NCBI RefSeq assembly: GCF_003597395.2
Contig: NC_133771.1
Location: 137,946,441-138,010,440, forward strand
Source of the DNA: Chelonoidis abingdonii
Taxonomy: Eukaryota; Chordata; Testudines; Testudinidae
Direction: 5' to 3'
DNA: 64,000 nt
The first letter of the stretch is position 1. The number at the start of each line of letters is the position of its first letter. A program made the position numbers and the translations under genes. Below are positions 47,010 to 58,496 of this stretch, one piece after another. The notes beneath the pieces were generated by a model. It saw only the letters and a program-made list of their open reading frames with translations. It was not told the DNA's origin and ran no database searches.

Positions 47010-47800
47010 AATTGTAGATTGGAAGCTGCTATAGAAGAGCCAAATGTGTAGTTGTTGTTATTACTACTATTAGCATAACCCACAGGTACTCCAGTAACGG
47101 ACCAGAACCCCCTGTGCTAGGCACTGCACAAAGAACAAAAAGATGTTCCCTGCCCCCAAAGAGTTTATTCTCTAAGCATATGGCAAGAGACAATAGGTGG
47201 ATACAGACAAACAGGGAAGCACAAGGGAACAATGAAGCAATAATGGTCACATGACAGGTAGTGTCTCAGCACATCAGCAGCCTAACCATTGTCAAGTTTT
47301 TTTTGTCGGCATCACAGCAAATGGGGAATTTTAAGGAGGCATTGGAGGGAGGATAATGTTTATAGGGAACTCCTCCCAAGCATGGGAGAAAACATGAAGG
47401 GGCATGTTTGAAAATTTAACAAGTGAGCAATGGAGGCTGACATCATGGGCTGATCAGAGGTGGGAGTCAACACTTTAGTAGTGAATGAGAGATGATTGCT
47501 AGGACCTTCACGGTTGTAGAGGGCTTTGTAGGTAAAAGCAGGTATCTTGCATTTGATCTGATAGAGAAAGGGAGGGCAGTGAAAGGATGCAAAGAGAGGA
47601 GCTGACATGGCCAAAGCGATGGGCTAAGAAAATGATCTTTGCAGCAGCAATATTAATTGACATGAGTCAGGCATTTATCAAGGCCAGAGAGAAGGATGTT
47701 GCAGTAATCAAGACATGAGAAGATTAAAGCCTGGATGAGAGTTTAGCTGTGTAGATGGATAGGAAAGGCTGCATCTTAGAGATGTTATGCAAAGTGTGTA
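47010..47800. repeat. Old dispersed repeat
   Basis: Segments such as gctaggcactgcacaaag and gtctctgagcat-type tails near 47115-47200, then gagggctttgtaggtaaaagc, ggagctgacatggcc and gatgttgcagtaatcaagac (47515-47720), match phrases of a widespread ancient vertebrate repeat that I recall in diverged form. Boundaries and family name are not certain, and two different repeats may adjoin near 47250. Confidence 0.45.
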
Positions 47801-48645
47801 ATGTAGTTAGTTCCTGTCACCATCATTATACTTGAGTTCCAGCTTCCAACCTAACTCCTCCTCTTTCTTTTTTCAGTTGCTAATAATTTTCACAAATTCC
47901 TTTTGAACTGACATTTTCCAGATTTAGTCTTAGCCTAAAGTCATTTTTGGGTGTTTGAAAGATGTAGCAAGATAAACTGAATTATTCAAGTGTGAAAAAA
48001 TACTTTTGCCTTAATGTTCCAATCACAATGTTTGCACTTGGCCACCTCAAAAAAAAAATGGCTGAAATTAAAAACTTTAAACTTATTTATCTTGTAGACC
48101 TCACTATCTCTTTGAAAAAAAATCAAACCTATTTGGAAGAAAATTGTTCAGAAATTTTAAAGATATGAAAGTTCAAAGTTGGCAATTTCACACATGTACA
48201 TTAGAACTTTTTAATGTATTTTTAAAGCATTTTCAGGAGACATAAATGGGTGAATAAATTTCAAAAAATTTTTTAAATGTTTATATATATTCAACTCAAG
48301 TAGATGCTCCTACAACTACAGAAGCATAAAGAGCAGAAGACTGCATGCAATTCACTAGAGCCCTTGCTATGCTAATCCGGGGAGACTTTAGACAGTACAG
48401 TGAGGGGAACTATAGAAAATCCTAAAATAGATCATTGTTAAGGATATCCTAGGTAAAGACACATTTGTTAAGAACTTTTCAACTTGGAACAACAAAATTA
48501 AAGGGGATAATAACCGATATGCTATACATTTCCCCAAGTGACTTGCATTTGGAATTAATCTGTTAATCCACCAGTGGACGTTCAAAAATCTCATACAGGT
48601 CATTCTCTCATATTCAGCCTATATCTGCTGAAACAAATTTGTTGT
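47801..48645. other. No feature recognised
   Basis: AT-rich, short frames only. Confidence 0.4.
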
Positions 48646-48785
48646 GGATGAAATTCACCCCTGTGTAGGTGGTCCGTACAAGGCTCAATGCACCAATTAA
48701 GCCCCTCTATAATCCTTATCGTTGGGATTAAGTGGGGCACAAGGCCTTGTATGGATCATCTACACAGGGAATGAATTTCATTCTG
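48646..48785. mobile_element. Hairpin MITE (GGGTGAAATTCACCCC family), copy 2
   Basis: gatgaaattcacccctgtgtagg faces catctacacagggaatgaatttcat. Inner arms gtacaaggctcaatgcacc and ggggcacaaggccttgta are also complementary. Same family as 43194-43330. Confidence 0.6.
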
Positions 48786-50715
48786 TTAGAGTTCAATTTG
48801 GCAGATTTAAATGTAACTTTGTTGAGTGATCTTGAATCTGTGCCTCAACCCAATCTATGTACTTCTTCTCTATTTGTCTGAGATGTCATCCTAGCTCAAA
48901 CCCATTTCTGTCTGTTCTCTATATCAATCTGCCTCTCTGCAGCATTGGCTTCTGAGCTTTACAATCAGAAAACATTTGTTCCCTCTGGAATTCACAGAGG
49001 TGCACATCTGAGCCTAAACACAACATAGGAATACTAAAGCCCAAATATTTATTTTTCATAGCGATGCCAGAGACAACATGTACTCTGATGAATCTACTGG
49101 AACTCTATCAAGGAAGCACCTGCTTCTGTGTGCTGAAAATCTTTAGAAAGGAGGGTAACCCGGAAGTTGAATTCTTAAATGTTTTCAAGGGCTAGACACA
49201 CTTTTTGTCCATGTGTTATGTCTCCTGGTACTTTATAATTGCTGCATCTTGGCTGCCAGTTGTGGGTGTCACTTCACAACAAGTTACCTCTTCTATCTAG
49301 TTGTCTAAACCATAAACCTATTTTCCCTTTTGCACACCGTGCTAAAGTGATATGACTGTTGCTGGAAACAAAGGGTTTCTGACTCATCCATCACATGAGA
49401 CATTTAACAGTTTAATGGGTTTTATTTTTCTGCTAAGACTGTTCACCCAGTGCCCTGACTAGTATTACAACACTACCTTTACCTAACTTTTGACCCACCA
49501 ATAAAAATCAATGAATTTGTTCAGTGTTTCAGAAATTACCAGATCATAAATATCATTCCAGAAACTCTAGGCTTTAACAGTTAGATGTAAATGATTTGGG
49601 CCAAACTCTGAAGTCCTTGGACATTAGTCTTCCTTATACTAAGGCTCTTTACAAGGTTATTTGTAAACAGGACTCAGACACCTTGACTGCAATGGGAGTT
49701 TTGCTAGAGTAAAACTTGAGTAAAGACCTCAGGATCATTGCATCATTAATAAGTTTCACTGTTACCTCATCATCTGCTCCTTCCCACCACTTCTGTTTGT
49801 CTCGTCCCTCTGTTGTGTCTTGACATAAGATTGTCAATTCTCCAGAGCAGGGATTGAGTCTTTTGCTTGAATATCTGTATGGCATCCAGCCCAGCACACT
49901 GAGACCCTGACTGGCACCTCTAGGTACTACTGCAATCCCAGTTGTAAATAGTAACCCATGTGCTGGTGCTATGCAGAAGTATAGTAAAAGACTGGCCCCA
50001 ACGTTTTTACAATTTTAGTTTAAGACAAGATGCAAATGAGCATGGGAAAGAGGTAAGTATAAGTGAATATTCAAAAATGCACACTGGAGATAGATATTGG
50101 GCTTGATTCACCTCATGCGTGATGGAGAATGCTCTCTCAGTCGTGCACACACACCCCAGAAGGGGAGAGCAGCTTTAAAGCCTTATGGAGAAAGTTAGAA
50201 ATTTAGAAACTCAGCTGACAGAGGCTGTTTGGGAGATACACTAAATTATCGTTCCCCTCACCCACGCACTGTTGACTATGCCTTCAGCAGAGTAAGAGTT
50301 ATGAACCCTTTGCACTGCTGCATCCCCACTCCATGTAGGCTTTCTGCTGCCAGTGGGATGATCAGATTTTCAATGAGTTAAAAATCAAGGCAGTAGCCAC
50401 AGAAGGATATATTTCAGATGGTGGTTTTATGCACTTAGCCAGCTGGTGTCAGTTTCAAAGCTCAGCTGACTAGTAGTCAGACCCTCTCAGAGGTCCAGAG
50501 AGGCCCAGGCCACTTCCAGTGTTTGAGGTCCCAACCCATAATAAAAATAAAAAATGACAACATATGAAAACAAAAGAAGGCACCAAAAAAAAAAAAAAAG
50601 AAACATAATTTGAATATTTTTTAATTTAACAAATGCTTTTCTGGTCCGATAGGGATGTGCATAAAAACAAGTTTCAAACTTATCAAATGCCAAAAAATTA
50701 ACAAGTGTTATTAAC
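48786..50715. other. No gene; decayed hairpin repeat at 49598-49735
   Basis: gggccaaactctgaagtcc and the later gggagttttgctagagtaa segment suggest a decayed member of the gaagtcaatgg-type hairpin repeats. The 82-codon minus frame at 49649 overlaps it. Confidence 0.35.
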
Positions 50716-50868
50716 AGCTACGTGAATAACCCATGTCTTCACCACAGGGAGTCGACTACTGCTGCTCCCCTGTCAACTCTGCCTGCGCCTCTCGCTGAGC
50801 TGAAGTACAGGAGTCAATGGGAGAGTGCTCAGGGATCGATTTATCACGTCTAGACTAGACAAGTTAAA
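50716..50868 (-). mobile_element. Fragment of Harbinger-type MITE (ACGTCTA family), copy 3
   Basis: It starts agctacgtgaataac and continues through agtcgactactgctgc, ctcccctgtcaactc and gggatcgatttatcacgtctag, the reverse of the 27070-26870 part of copy 2. Both ends are missing. Confidence 0.7.
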
Positions 50869-50924
50869 AGTACATGATAAGGGTACCATAGAAAAGTCCG
50901 TAAAGAAATACACTGACTAAAGCA

Positions 50925-51310
50925 TATTATCCCAGACCTGAAGAAGAGCTCTGTGTAAGTTTGAAAGCTTGTCTTGCTCACTAACAGACAGGGCCGGCTC
51001 CAGCTTTTTTGCCACCCCAAGCGGCAAAGCAAAAAAAAAAAAAAAAGCCGCGATAGGCAGCACTTCGGCTGCAGTTCTACCGCACCGCTTCATTCTTTGG
51101 CAGCAATTTGGCCGCGGGTCCTTCCCTCTGAGAGGGAGTGAGGGACCTGCTGACAAATTGCCGCTGAAGACCCAGACAATCCATTTCCATGACCCTTTCC
51201 ATTGGCCGCCCCAAGCACCTGCTTCCTTTGCTGGTGCCTGGAGCCAGCCCTGCTAACAGAAGTTGGTCCAATAAAAGATATTATTTCACCCACCTTATGT
51301 CTCTCAAGCA
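50925..51310 (+). repeat. Unclassified dispersed repeat hosting a hAT MITE
   Basis: Sequence either side of the hAT insert (cctgaagaagagctctgtg on the left; agttggtccaataaaagat, tatttcacccacctta on the right) belongs to one repeat I recognise from reptiles, continuous once the insert is removed. Confidence 0.55.
50989..51252. mobile_element. hAT MITE (CAGGGCYGGCTC family), copy 2
   Basis: CAGGGCCGGCTCCAGC and GGAGCCAGCCCTG are inverted ends flanked by a perfect 8-bp duplication CTAACAGA (50981-50988, 51253-51260). An A16 run (51030-51045) and a central gccaaattgctgcc-like region are inside. The open frames on both strands are artefacts. Confidence 0.92.
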
Positions 51311-52261
51311 TAATATGGACTTTCACTGCTAGGCAAATCTCAGCCAGTTATTCTTTTGAATCTGATCCTAGTATTTGTCCAGTTTTTCTTTTATCTGCAG
51401 AATTATACTGTGCAATATTCAAATCTGAATGGAAAAAAAAATTAAATCCAAATAAACCCCAGGATTAGATTCCTGGCAGTAAAAGGAGCCTAACTGAAAC
51501 CTAGTTACATCCTTGGAAGGTAATATATTGGCCATTTCCAGTGTGGGGAGACATTTGGGAGTTTTTCCAGCGTCAACTTTCTTTTCTAATATATATATTC
51601 AAATGTAAAAGAGGCTGCACATTTGAAAAATCTATATAGGATTAACTCCTGCATCACCTCTGCAATGCAGGCCCAGGAAGTTATTGGATTCCTGCAATTC
51701 TTTATTCACTCTTTTTGAAGGTGTCACCTTCACAAAAATTCATTCTGCCCCCTGCACTCTGAAGCCGTTATCTTGGGCACCTGCAGAATTTAGCATATTT
51801 CTCCTACTCTTCCATTTCTTCAAAGTTCCACGGAAATGGTCAGTCAGGTACCCTGCCCCAATTTACTGCATCCATTCTAGTTTTGCAAATAGCAGGAAAC
51901 TACACTTCATGCCTCACACTGTCCAAAGCCAGGAGAGACACACAAGAGCAATTACTCACTGCAAACTTGTGCCATTAATTTCAATGGGAACAGGACTGGA
52001 CATCACGTTTTCAACAAGTTACTCATTGTATCTCCCCTTATTGTAAAAAATAGTTAAAGTTGTTAGGCTTGTTTTAATTCGTCATTGGAAATAGAAGAAA
52101 ATTTTTCAGCAGAACTCTTGAATCTGGAGCTGGTAGAAAAATGTTCTGCTAAGGGTAGTTTTAACAACATTTGTTTTGTTGAAGCTGAAATGTTTCCTGG
52201 AGATGTATTGACAAACTTTTCAAAGGGAAAAATTCTGAAATCTAGGGCTCTCTGGTCTCTA
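51311..52261. other. No gene recognised
   Basis: Plus-strand frames 51684-52046 and 52085-52423 lack domains. The second runs into the inverted repeat that follows. Confidence 0.35.
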
Positions 52262-52637
52262 GCAAGATGTATGGAACTCGAAAGGAGGAGCACAGGCTGC
52301 AGAAGGGACGAGTTTGAAGGAAGGACCAGGAAGTCAGTCTGTTTGCCCATGCAACATTATGCAAATATTAGCTGCAATTGCAGCATCTCTGTAAATAGTT
52401 CTTTTACTAAAGAGACAGCTTAGTTTTAGAAACATGGAGTCCTATCATATTACCCAGTATGTGATACATGAAACATATCAGCCAATAACTCTCAGTAAGG
52501 AAGAGAGTGTAATTAACAGGAAAACAAACCACCACCACCAAGAAACATAGCAAACAGACTGACTTATTGATGTATCCTCCCAACTCTTCCCTCTTGCAAC
52601 CTGTGCTCCTCTCATCAAGTTCCATGCAAGTTGCTAC
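52262..52637. repeat. Inverted repeat pair with a 204-bp spacer
   Basis: The plus arm 52262-52346 (agatgtatggaact, ggagcacaggctgca, aagtcagtctgtttgc) is the diverged complement of 52551-52637 (caaacagactgactt, caacctgtgctcctc, tccatgcaagttgc). On both strands open frames pass through the arms (ARCMELERRSTGC and ATCMELDERSTGC), so the two copies translate alike. The family is unknown. Confidence 0.7.
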
Positions 52638-52910
52638 AGTCACTACTGATGGAGACAGAGAGAGACTAGAGTTGAAAAACTGACCTTTTTGTTCCAAAAA
52701 TGGACATTTAAAGAAAATTCAATTTTGCAAAACTTTTGAAAGGCTTGGTTTTCATCCTGCACTGGAACAAAAACAAAGTCTTCATGAAATGGAATTGCTG
52801 GTCTCCAGCCAGCTCTAGTTGAAACACCTGCCACATGCATTAGACGTGGCATTCTCTTGTTGTACACCTATGTGCACAGAACTTTGCTTTAATGAGAACA
52901 GATCATCTTT
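52638..52910. other. No feature recognised
   Basis: Short spacer; the minus frame 52643-52867 has no domain. Confidence 0.35.
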
Positions 52911-53119
52911 AAGAGTAGCAGCCGTGTTAGTCTGTATCCGCAAAAAGAACAGGAGTACTTGTGGCACCTTAGGGACTAACAAATTTATTTGAGCATAATC
53001 TTTTGTGGGCTACAGTTCACTTCATTGGATGTACACTGTAGCCCACTAAAGCTTATGCTCAAATAAATTTGTTAGTCTCTAAGGTGCCACAAGTAATCTT
53101 GTTCTTTTTGCAGATTATC
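52911..53119. repeat. Foldback repeat (GTAGCAGCCGTGTTAG family)
   Basis: The left arm 52911-53000 (gagtagcagccgtgttag, aaaaagaacaggagtact, gtggcacctta, aacaaatttatttgagcat) is the complement of the right arm 53038-53119 (gtagcccactaaagctta, tgctcaaataaatttgtt, aaggtgccacaagt, gttctttttg). The loop is acttcattggatgtacact. The terminal part is lost on the right. It would form a long RNA hairpin if transcribed. Confidence 0.85.
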
Positions 53120-54410
53120 TTCAGAATTCATCTTGCTATTCCCTGTAATTGAGGCCTGGTTAGTATTTTAATGACTTTAGTATTTTAATGCATAGATTTT
53201 TTTTTAAATGTCATCTGAAATGTATCTGCAAATTTCAAATGATCTGACTATCTGAACAAATCTGTTTTCTCAAGAGAAGTGAATTGCAAAGTCTTGAATT
53301 TCACAGTTGTGATGCTTATCTTAATGGAAGTCAGAATCTGACTGGTAACACAATGATTATGATGACATTGACACTTCTATATTGGTGCTGTTAACACTTC
53401 CTTTTCGTGTCCTCCAGGGCAACAGCTGGCTTTTGGAAGTCCTTTTGTTGTGGTGTTTGCCTCAGGATGTGCCTACGATGCGAAAAATAAAGAATGCATG
53501 GGATTTTCCAGCCTCTTACATTTGAAAAGAAAATCCTGGCTATCTGTAGCAGACACATCCAATGTGTGCTGGTTTGTGTTAAAAGCTGCATTAGGTATAG
53601 GTGTTATTCAGTGTGGAAGTGTCAGCAGGGAGACAGAGGGCTAAGGCAGCTCGTATGATATTCCTTGAGGAAATTGCCGTTTTAAAATATTAAACTGGTT
53701 TAGATTGGCCCACTAGGTTTGAAACTAGGCAACAGCACTTTTGGTCTACTGGCTCTTTGAATTAATGGTCCATCAACTGAAACCAGCAGAGACAAGTTTT
53801 AAAGACACTAATGGGATTTCAGCTCAGGATTCGATTCTATTCTATTCTGCACAGGTTTTTATACCACCCTCATCACAGTAGCATCTCAGCATCTTCCGGT
53901 AGTGCATTAAGCAACATGACAACACATCTGTTATGGGTTGTTTGTTTTCTCAGCCTCTCCCCAAAAAAAGACATTATTTTGGTAGGGTTTGTTATTTTTT
54001 GTTAATATAAATATACCTGTTGTTGTGTGTTTGTTAGAGAAGGCATGGTCAAAGAAATGCCCCCGGCATTTGTAGGAAAAACTGGTGAGGATTGTGAATG
54101 GCCCTTAGTTCTTAGGGAAGTTCGTTCCATGGTTCTGAACTCCCCCAGAGAAACGTCTGTCTCCTGCACAGGCAAGCTTTACTTTTATTGTTGAGAGTTC
54201 CATTGGGCCAGAGAAGCATAGTTGTCAATCACAGTCTTCATCCCAGAGTATTAGATGGTCTTTTAGATACTCTGGACACAGGTCATGAAGGACAAGCATG
54301 ACATGTCTGTAGTAACCTGTGTTGCTGAGGGGAGACACTGTAGCAATCATAACTAGTTGGAGCTTCCTAAGTGCCAAAGGCTTCATGCCCAGGTTTATTG
54401 CATTTGGTAT
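53120..54410. other. No gene; possible outer repeat at 54040-54410
   Basis: The segment 54040-54410 may be the left half of an old repeat continuing at 56820-56960. Evidence is only recall of phrases. Frames at 53391-54005 have no domains. Confidence 0.35.
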
Positions 54411-54464
54411 AATCATAGATTCATAGATTTGAAGACCAGAAGGGACTATCATGATCATCTAGTC

Positions 54465-56620
54465 CAGGGGTGGGCAAACTTTTTGGCCCGAAGGCCACAT
54501 CGGGATTGCATAACTGAATGGAGAGCTGGGTAGGGAAGGCTGTGCCCCCCCAAACAGCCTGGCCCCCACCCCTTATCCACCTCCTCCCACTTCCCACCCC
54601 CTGACTGCCCCCCTCAGAACTCATAGACTCATAGGTCAGAAGGGACCAATATGATCATCTAGTCTGACCTCCTGCACAAAGCAGGCCACAGAACCCTACC
54701 CACCCACTTCTATAACAAACCCCTAACCTATGTCCGAGTTATTGAAGTCTTCAAATTGTGGTTTGAAGACCTCAAGCTGCGGAGAATCCTCCAGCAAGTT
54801 GACCCTGCCCGCTGCAGAGGAGGCGAAAACTCCAGGGCATGGCAATCTGGCCCGGAGGAAAATCCTTCCCGACCCAAATATGGCGATCAGCTAACTTGAG
54901 CATGTGGAATGGCTCACCAGCCAGCACTCCAAGCGAAAGGAATTCTCCGCGTACTCAGATCCATCCTCCATCTACATCATCGACAGACCACTGGGCATAC
55001 TTCCTGCTGATATCAATAGATCAATTGCCAAATTAAACGATCTAATCATCCATTCTTCCATAAACTTATCAAGTTTAGTCTAAAGCCAGATTGTCTTTTG
55101 CCTCACTACTCCCTTGGAAGGCTGTTCCGAAATTTCAACCTCTCTAAACGGTTTAGAACCTTGTCTAATTTCAAGTCTAAACTTCCTAATGTCCAGTTTG
55201 TACCATTTGTTTCTTGTAAATCTTACATTGGTATAAGCTTCAACTAATTCTCTCCCTCCCTAATGTTAATCCCCCTGATATATTTATAAAGAGCAAGCAT
55301 ATCCCCTGCAGCCTTCTTACTTGGCTAGGCTAAACAAGCAAGCTCTTTTGAGTTCTTTTCATAAGGCAGGTTTTCCATTCTCGGATCATCCTAGTAGCGT
55401 CTCTGAACTATTCGCAGTTTGAATTCGCTGCCTTCTTCATATGGGGACAGACTGCCACAGTCTTTCAGATGCAGGTCTCACCCGTGCCTTATATAACGGT
55501 ATCTAAACTTCTTATCTTTGGCTGAAATACTCGCGTGATGCCACTCTAAACTTTATTTGCTTTTTGTAAGCGGCCATATGATTGGCGGGCTCAATATAGT
55601 CTCCTGTGATCAACCAATACTCCGAGGTTTCTCTCCTCTGTGCTTCCACTGATGTGTCCCCCAATGTATATCTAAATCTTATTATTAATCCCTAAGTGGC
55701 ATGACCTTGCATTTTCACTATTAAAATTTCATCTATTACTATAACTCCAGTTTACAGGTCCATCCGATCTTCCTGTATGATATCCCAGTTGGCCGGTCTT
55801 CTCGCTGTGTTAGCAATACCCTGCTCTTGTGTCTGAAACTTTTAGCACATTCCCGTTCTTGTGCCAAGGTAGTATAAAAAAGGTTAAATAGATTGGTCCA
55901 AAACTAATCTTGAGGAACTCACTCATAGTAACTCCTTCGCAGCTGAACGTTCACCCTTCAGTACGACGTTGGAGTCTCTCTCCGCAACCCATCAACCTCC
56001 CTGCTCCTTGTCCCCTGATTCGCTCCTCCCCGGAGAGGGGCCCCAGCTCTCACAACCCCGCCCCCTGAGCAGCCCCGCGGGACTGCGCCCCCTACTCCAA
56101 TTGCCCTTGCTCCTGCGTTCCCGTGACTATCTCTGCTGGGGCCCTACCCCAGACTGCTCCGCGGGATCCACCCTTATGTCTTACCGTCCCGCTCTGTCCC
56201 TGACTGCCTTACCAACCCCTATCACTCCTGCCTCACACAAGGCTCCCCGTACTTCCCACTCCCACCTCCCTGTTCCATCCCTGACGAACCACCCAGAATC
56301 TCCGCTCCCATCCAACTGTCCCTTCCTCGCTGACTGTCCAACGGACCCCCCCACTGTCTTACTCAATCACCCCGCTCCCCACCCCTTTACCAGCAGCAGT
56401 AGCTCACAGCCACGAGATCCGGCCAGAGCCAGCTGTGCTCCCCACGCTGCCCAGTGGGAGCAGTGGGCCAGAGTGCAGCCCGCTCTGTGGCATGGCTGCA
56501 GGGGAGGGAGGCAGCAGGGGAGGGGCCAGGGACTATGCTCCCTGGCTGGGAGTTCTGGGGCTGGGCAGGACGGTCCTATGGGACAGATGTGGCTCATTGG
56601 CCATAGTTTCCCCACGTCTG
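54465..56620. mobile_element. hAT element hosting an inner CR1
   Basis: It starts CAGGGGTGGGCAAACTTTTTGG and ends GGCCATAGTTTCCCCACGTCTG, an inverted repeat with a few substitutions on the right. A perfect 8-bp duplication ATCTAGTC flanks it (54457-54464, 56621-56628). The interior is C-rich with a repeating ccctgactgcccc-like theme. A CR1 copy at 54621-55985 accounts for 1.37 kb, so the original element was about 0.79 kb. The 220-codon plus frame at 55969-56631 is in the C-rich part and not credible. Confidence 0.88.
54621..55985 (-). mobile_element. Inner CR1 LINE 3' end (about 1.37 kb)
   Basis: The left edge carries the complement of the CR1 3' repeats (tcatagactcatagg), followed by gaagggaccaatatgatc, the typical turtle CR1 3' UTR complement. 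Further right, ggccatatgattggcggg, gatcaaccaatactccgagg, and ttgatatatcccagt-type phrases belong to the C-terminal reverse-transcriptase coding region and 3' UTR. The edge at 55985 is 5'-truncated, as is usual. AAC beside both junctions may be a short target duplication. Compared with my memory of the family there are many one-base losses. Confidence 0.85.
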
Positions 56621-56818
56621 ATCTAGTCTGACCCCATATATAGCACAGGCCATAGGACTTCCCCAAAATAATTCCTAGATCATATCTTTTAGAAAAACAT
56701 CCAGTCTTGATTTTAAAATAGTCAGTGATGGAGACTCACTACAACCCTTGATATATTGTTCCAATGGTTAATTACTCTCGCCTTGAAAAACTGATGCCTT
56801 ATTTCCAGTGAAGAGGAG

Positions 56819-57338
56819 ATGAAGGCATAAATAACTGATGGTAGGTCTTTGTCCATGAGGATGGGATGGAGTTTCCTAGCCAGGCAGAGATAGTAGAAAG
56901 TGTTACTCGTGGGATATGGAATGAATATTCCTAGCAAGTACCATGAAAGAAGGGGCTGTCCAAACATTGCTCAACTGAAGGCTTCATTGGTAAGTTGCCA
57001 GGAATACCCAAAAGTTATCCAAAATGGAGCAGCAGTCATTTTTAATATGGAGATGTGACCCAAGGAGACTGTAGATCCAAGCATGCAATTATCAAACCTT
57101 GGCTGAGCAAAGCATTGCCTCTTCTCTCTCCCCTTCCATGTTTTCCCTATTGACTCTTCTACCTCACATGTCATTGTCTCTTCTTCCCATGCTTGCTGCA
57201 AACTGTCAGTACTGGGCTATCTTGATTATCACTTCAAAAGTTTTTTTCTCTTACTTAATTGGCCTCTCAGAGTTGGTAAGACAGTTTCCACCTTTTCATG
57301 CTCTCTGTATGTGCATATATATCTCCTCAATATTATGT
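56819..57338. other. No gene; start may be the right half of an old repeat
   Basis: gaggagatgaaggcataaat and gatggagtttcctagccagg look repetitive. See the note on 54040-54410. Confidence 0.35.
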
Positions 57339-57475
57339 TCCATTCTGTGCATCCAAAGAAGTGGGCTGTAGTCCACAAAAGATTATGCTCAAATAAATTT
57401 GTTAGTCTCCAAGGTGCCACAAGTACTCCTGTTCTTTTTGCGGATATAGACTAACACGGCTGCTACTCTGAAACC
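57339..57475 (-). repeat. Single-arm copy of the foldback repeat
   Basis: Equivalent to the right arm of 52911-53119, ending with the full terminus (tagactaacacggctgctactct) that the other copy lacks on this side. Confidence 0.8.
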
Positions 57476-58313
57476 TGAATGTTAGTACGTTTCATTTTGA
57501 AGTAGAGTCAAAGCACAATGGCACAGGGAAACTGCCCTGCACTGTTCCCCTGTATTGTGAATCCCCATAGATTCCACTGCAAAGACAGAAGAATATGGTG
57601 TGGGAGAGGACAGAGAGGCTGAACTATGGAAGATAACAGGACACATTGGGAAGCAGAAGAAATCTCCTTACTGATGGGCATTGGAGGTGGGGAATATTTG
57701 GAGGAAAATCATTTGTTAATAGATATAGGGCACTAATTAGCACATAGTTATTTTAACACCATCAAAGAAGCTGAACAATAAGAATCAACAATCTCACTAG
57801 TTCTGAGCTCTATAAATGGACTCTCCATCATAAAAATAATCTGTGATATTCAGTCCTCTGGTGAAGTTGCCTGCACTTTGCAGAATAAAGAATGCACACT
57901 ACAGCCTAAATACTTTTCAGCAGGAGACAAAACCAATCTCCTTCTATAATGATAAGTTGATTCTGTGCACTGTTGGGTGTAAAAAAGGAATAGATCTTCA
58001 GTCACTGGAATGAATCCTCTGCCTGGCTTTTTCCTCCCAACTTTGTCCATCATCTTCTTCCCAGGGGTGTCTGTCCCATCATTCAAAGATTTTCAACATG
58101 CAGAAGAACCTCAACATACTACTAGAACAGGTATGCCCTTTGTAGTTACTAACTGGTACCACAGATAACTTTTCTTGATTCATTAATAAACTTTATATAC
58201 TACTACCGGATTATTAAGAATGTGGCCTACACTTTAAATTTGTCACAAGGAAGGCCTGACCCTCATTTGCACTTTATACCACTCTGACAGCCACAAGAGA
58301 ACTCTGCCTGAGC
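57476..58313. other. No gene recognised
   Basis: AT-rich with short frames only. Confidence 0.4.
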
Positions 58314-58315
58314 TA

Positions 58316-58494
58316 GGGTTGCCAACCCTTCAGGATTGGCCTGGAGTCTCCTGGAATCGTCATTGATCTCCCGGTGACCACTGAAAGCAGTCCAGGAGAT
58401 TTTAATAGGATATTTTAACAAAATGACATTATGTCATGTTGTAAAACAAACAAACAAAAACTCCTGGAATAGCTTCAGTCAGAATTGGCAACCC
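58316..58494. mobile_element. Tc1/mariner-type MITE (GGGTTGCCAAC family), short copy
   Basis: TA on both sides (58314-58315, 58495-58496), GGGTTGCCAACCC on the left and AATTGGCAACCC on the right. The interior has cctggagtctcctggaat facing attccaggag-type sequence. Confidence 0.8.
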
Positions 58495-58496
58495 TA

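Larger units (their letters stand above)
54411..56818 (-). mobile_element. Outer CR1 LINE 3' fragment, split by a hAT element
   Basis: Left piece 54411-54464 (aatcatagattcatagatt, agaagggactatcatgatc) and right piece 56629-56818 (tgaccccatatatagcac, gtcagtgatggagactc, ccaatggttaattactc) are two parts of one CR1 3' end in minus orientation. CR1 is a non-LTR retrotransposon whose 3' end carries short ATTCTATGA-type repeats, seen here as their complement at the left end. The hAT insertion at 54465-56620 separates the pieces. The 5' coding part is absent. Confidence 0.75.

Noticed and set aside
52911..53119. CRISPR-like repeat array
   Set aside because: The repetition is a two-armed palindrome, not a series of short direct repeats with unique spacers.
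55969..56631. 220-codon plus-strand frame
   Set aside because: Lies in the C-rich interior and right terminus of a hAT element and starts within the CR1 junction; proline/serine-rich by composition.
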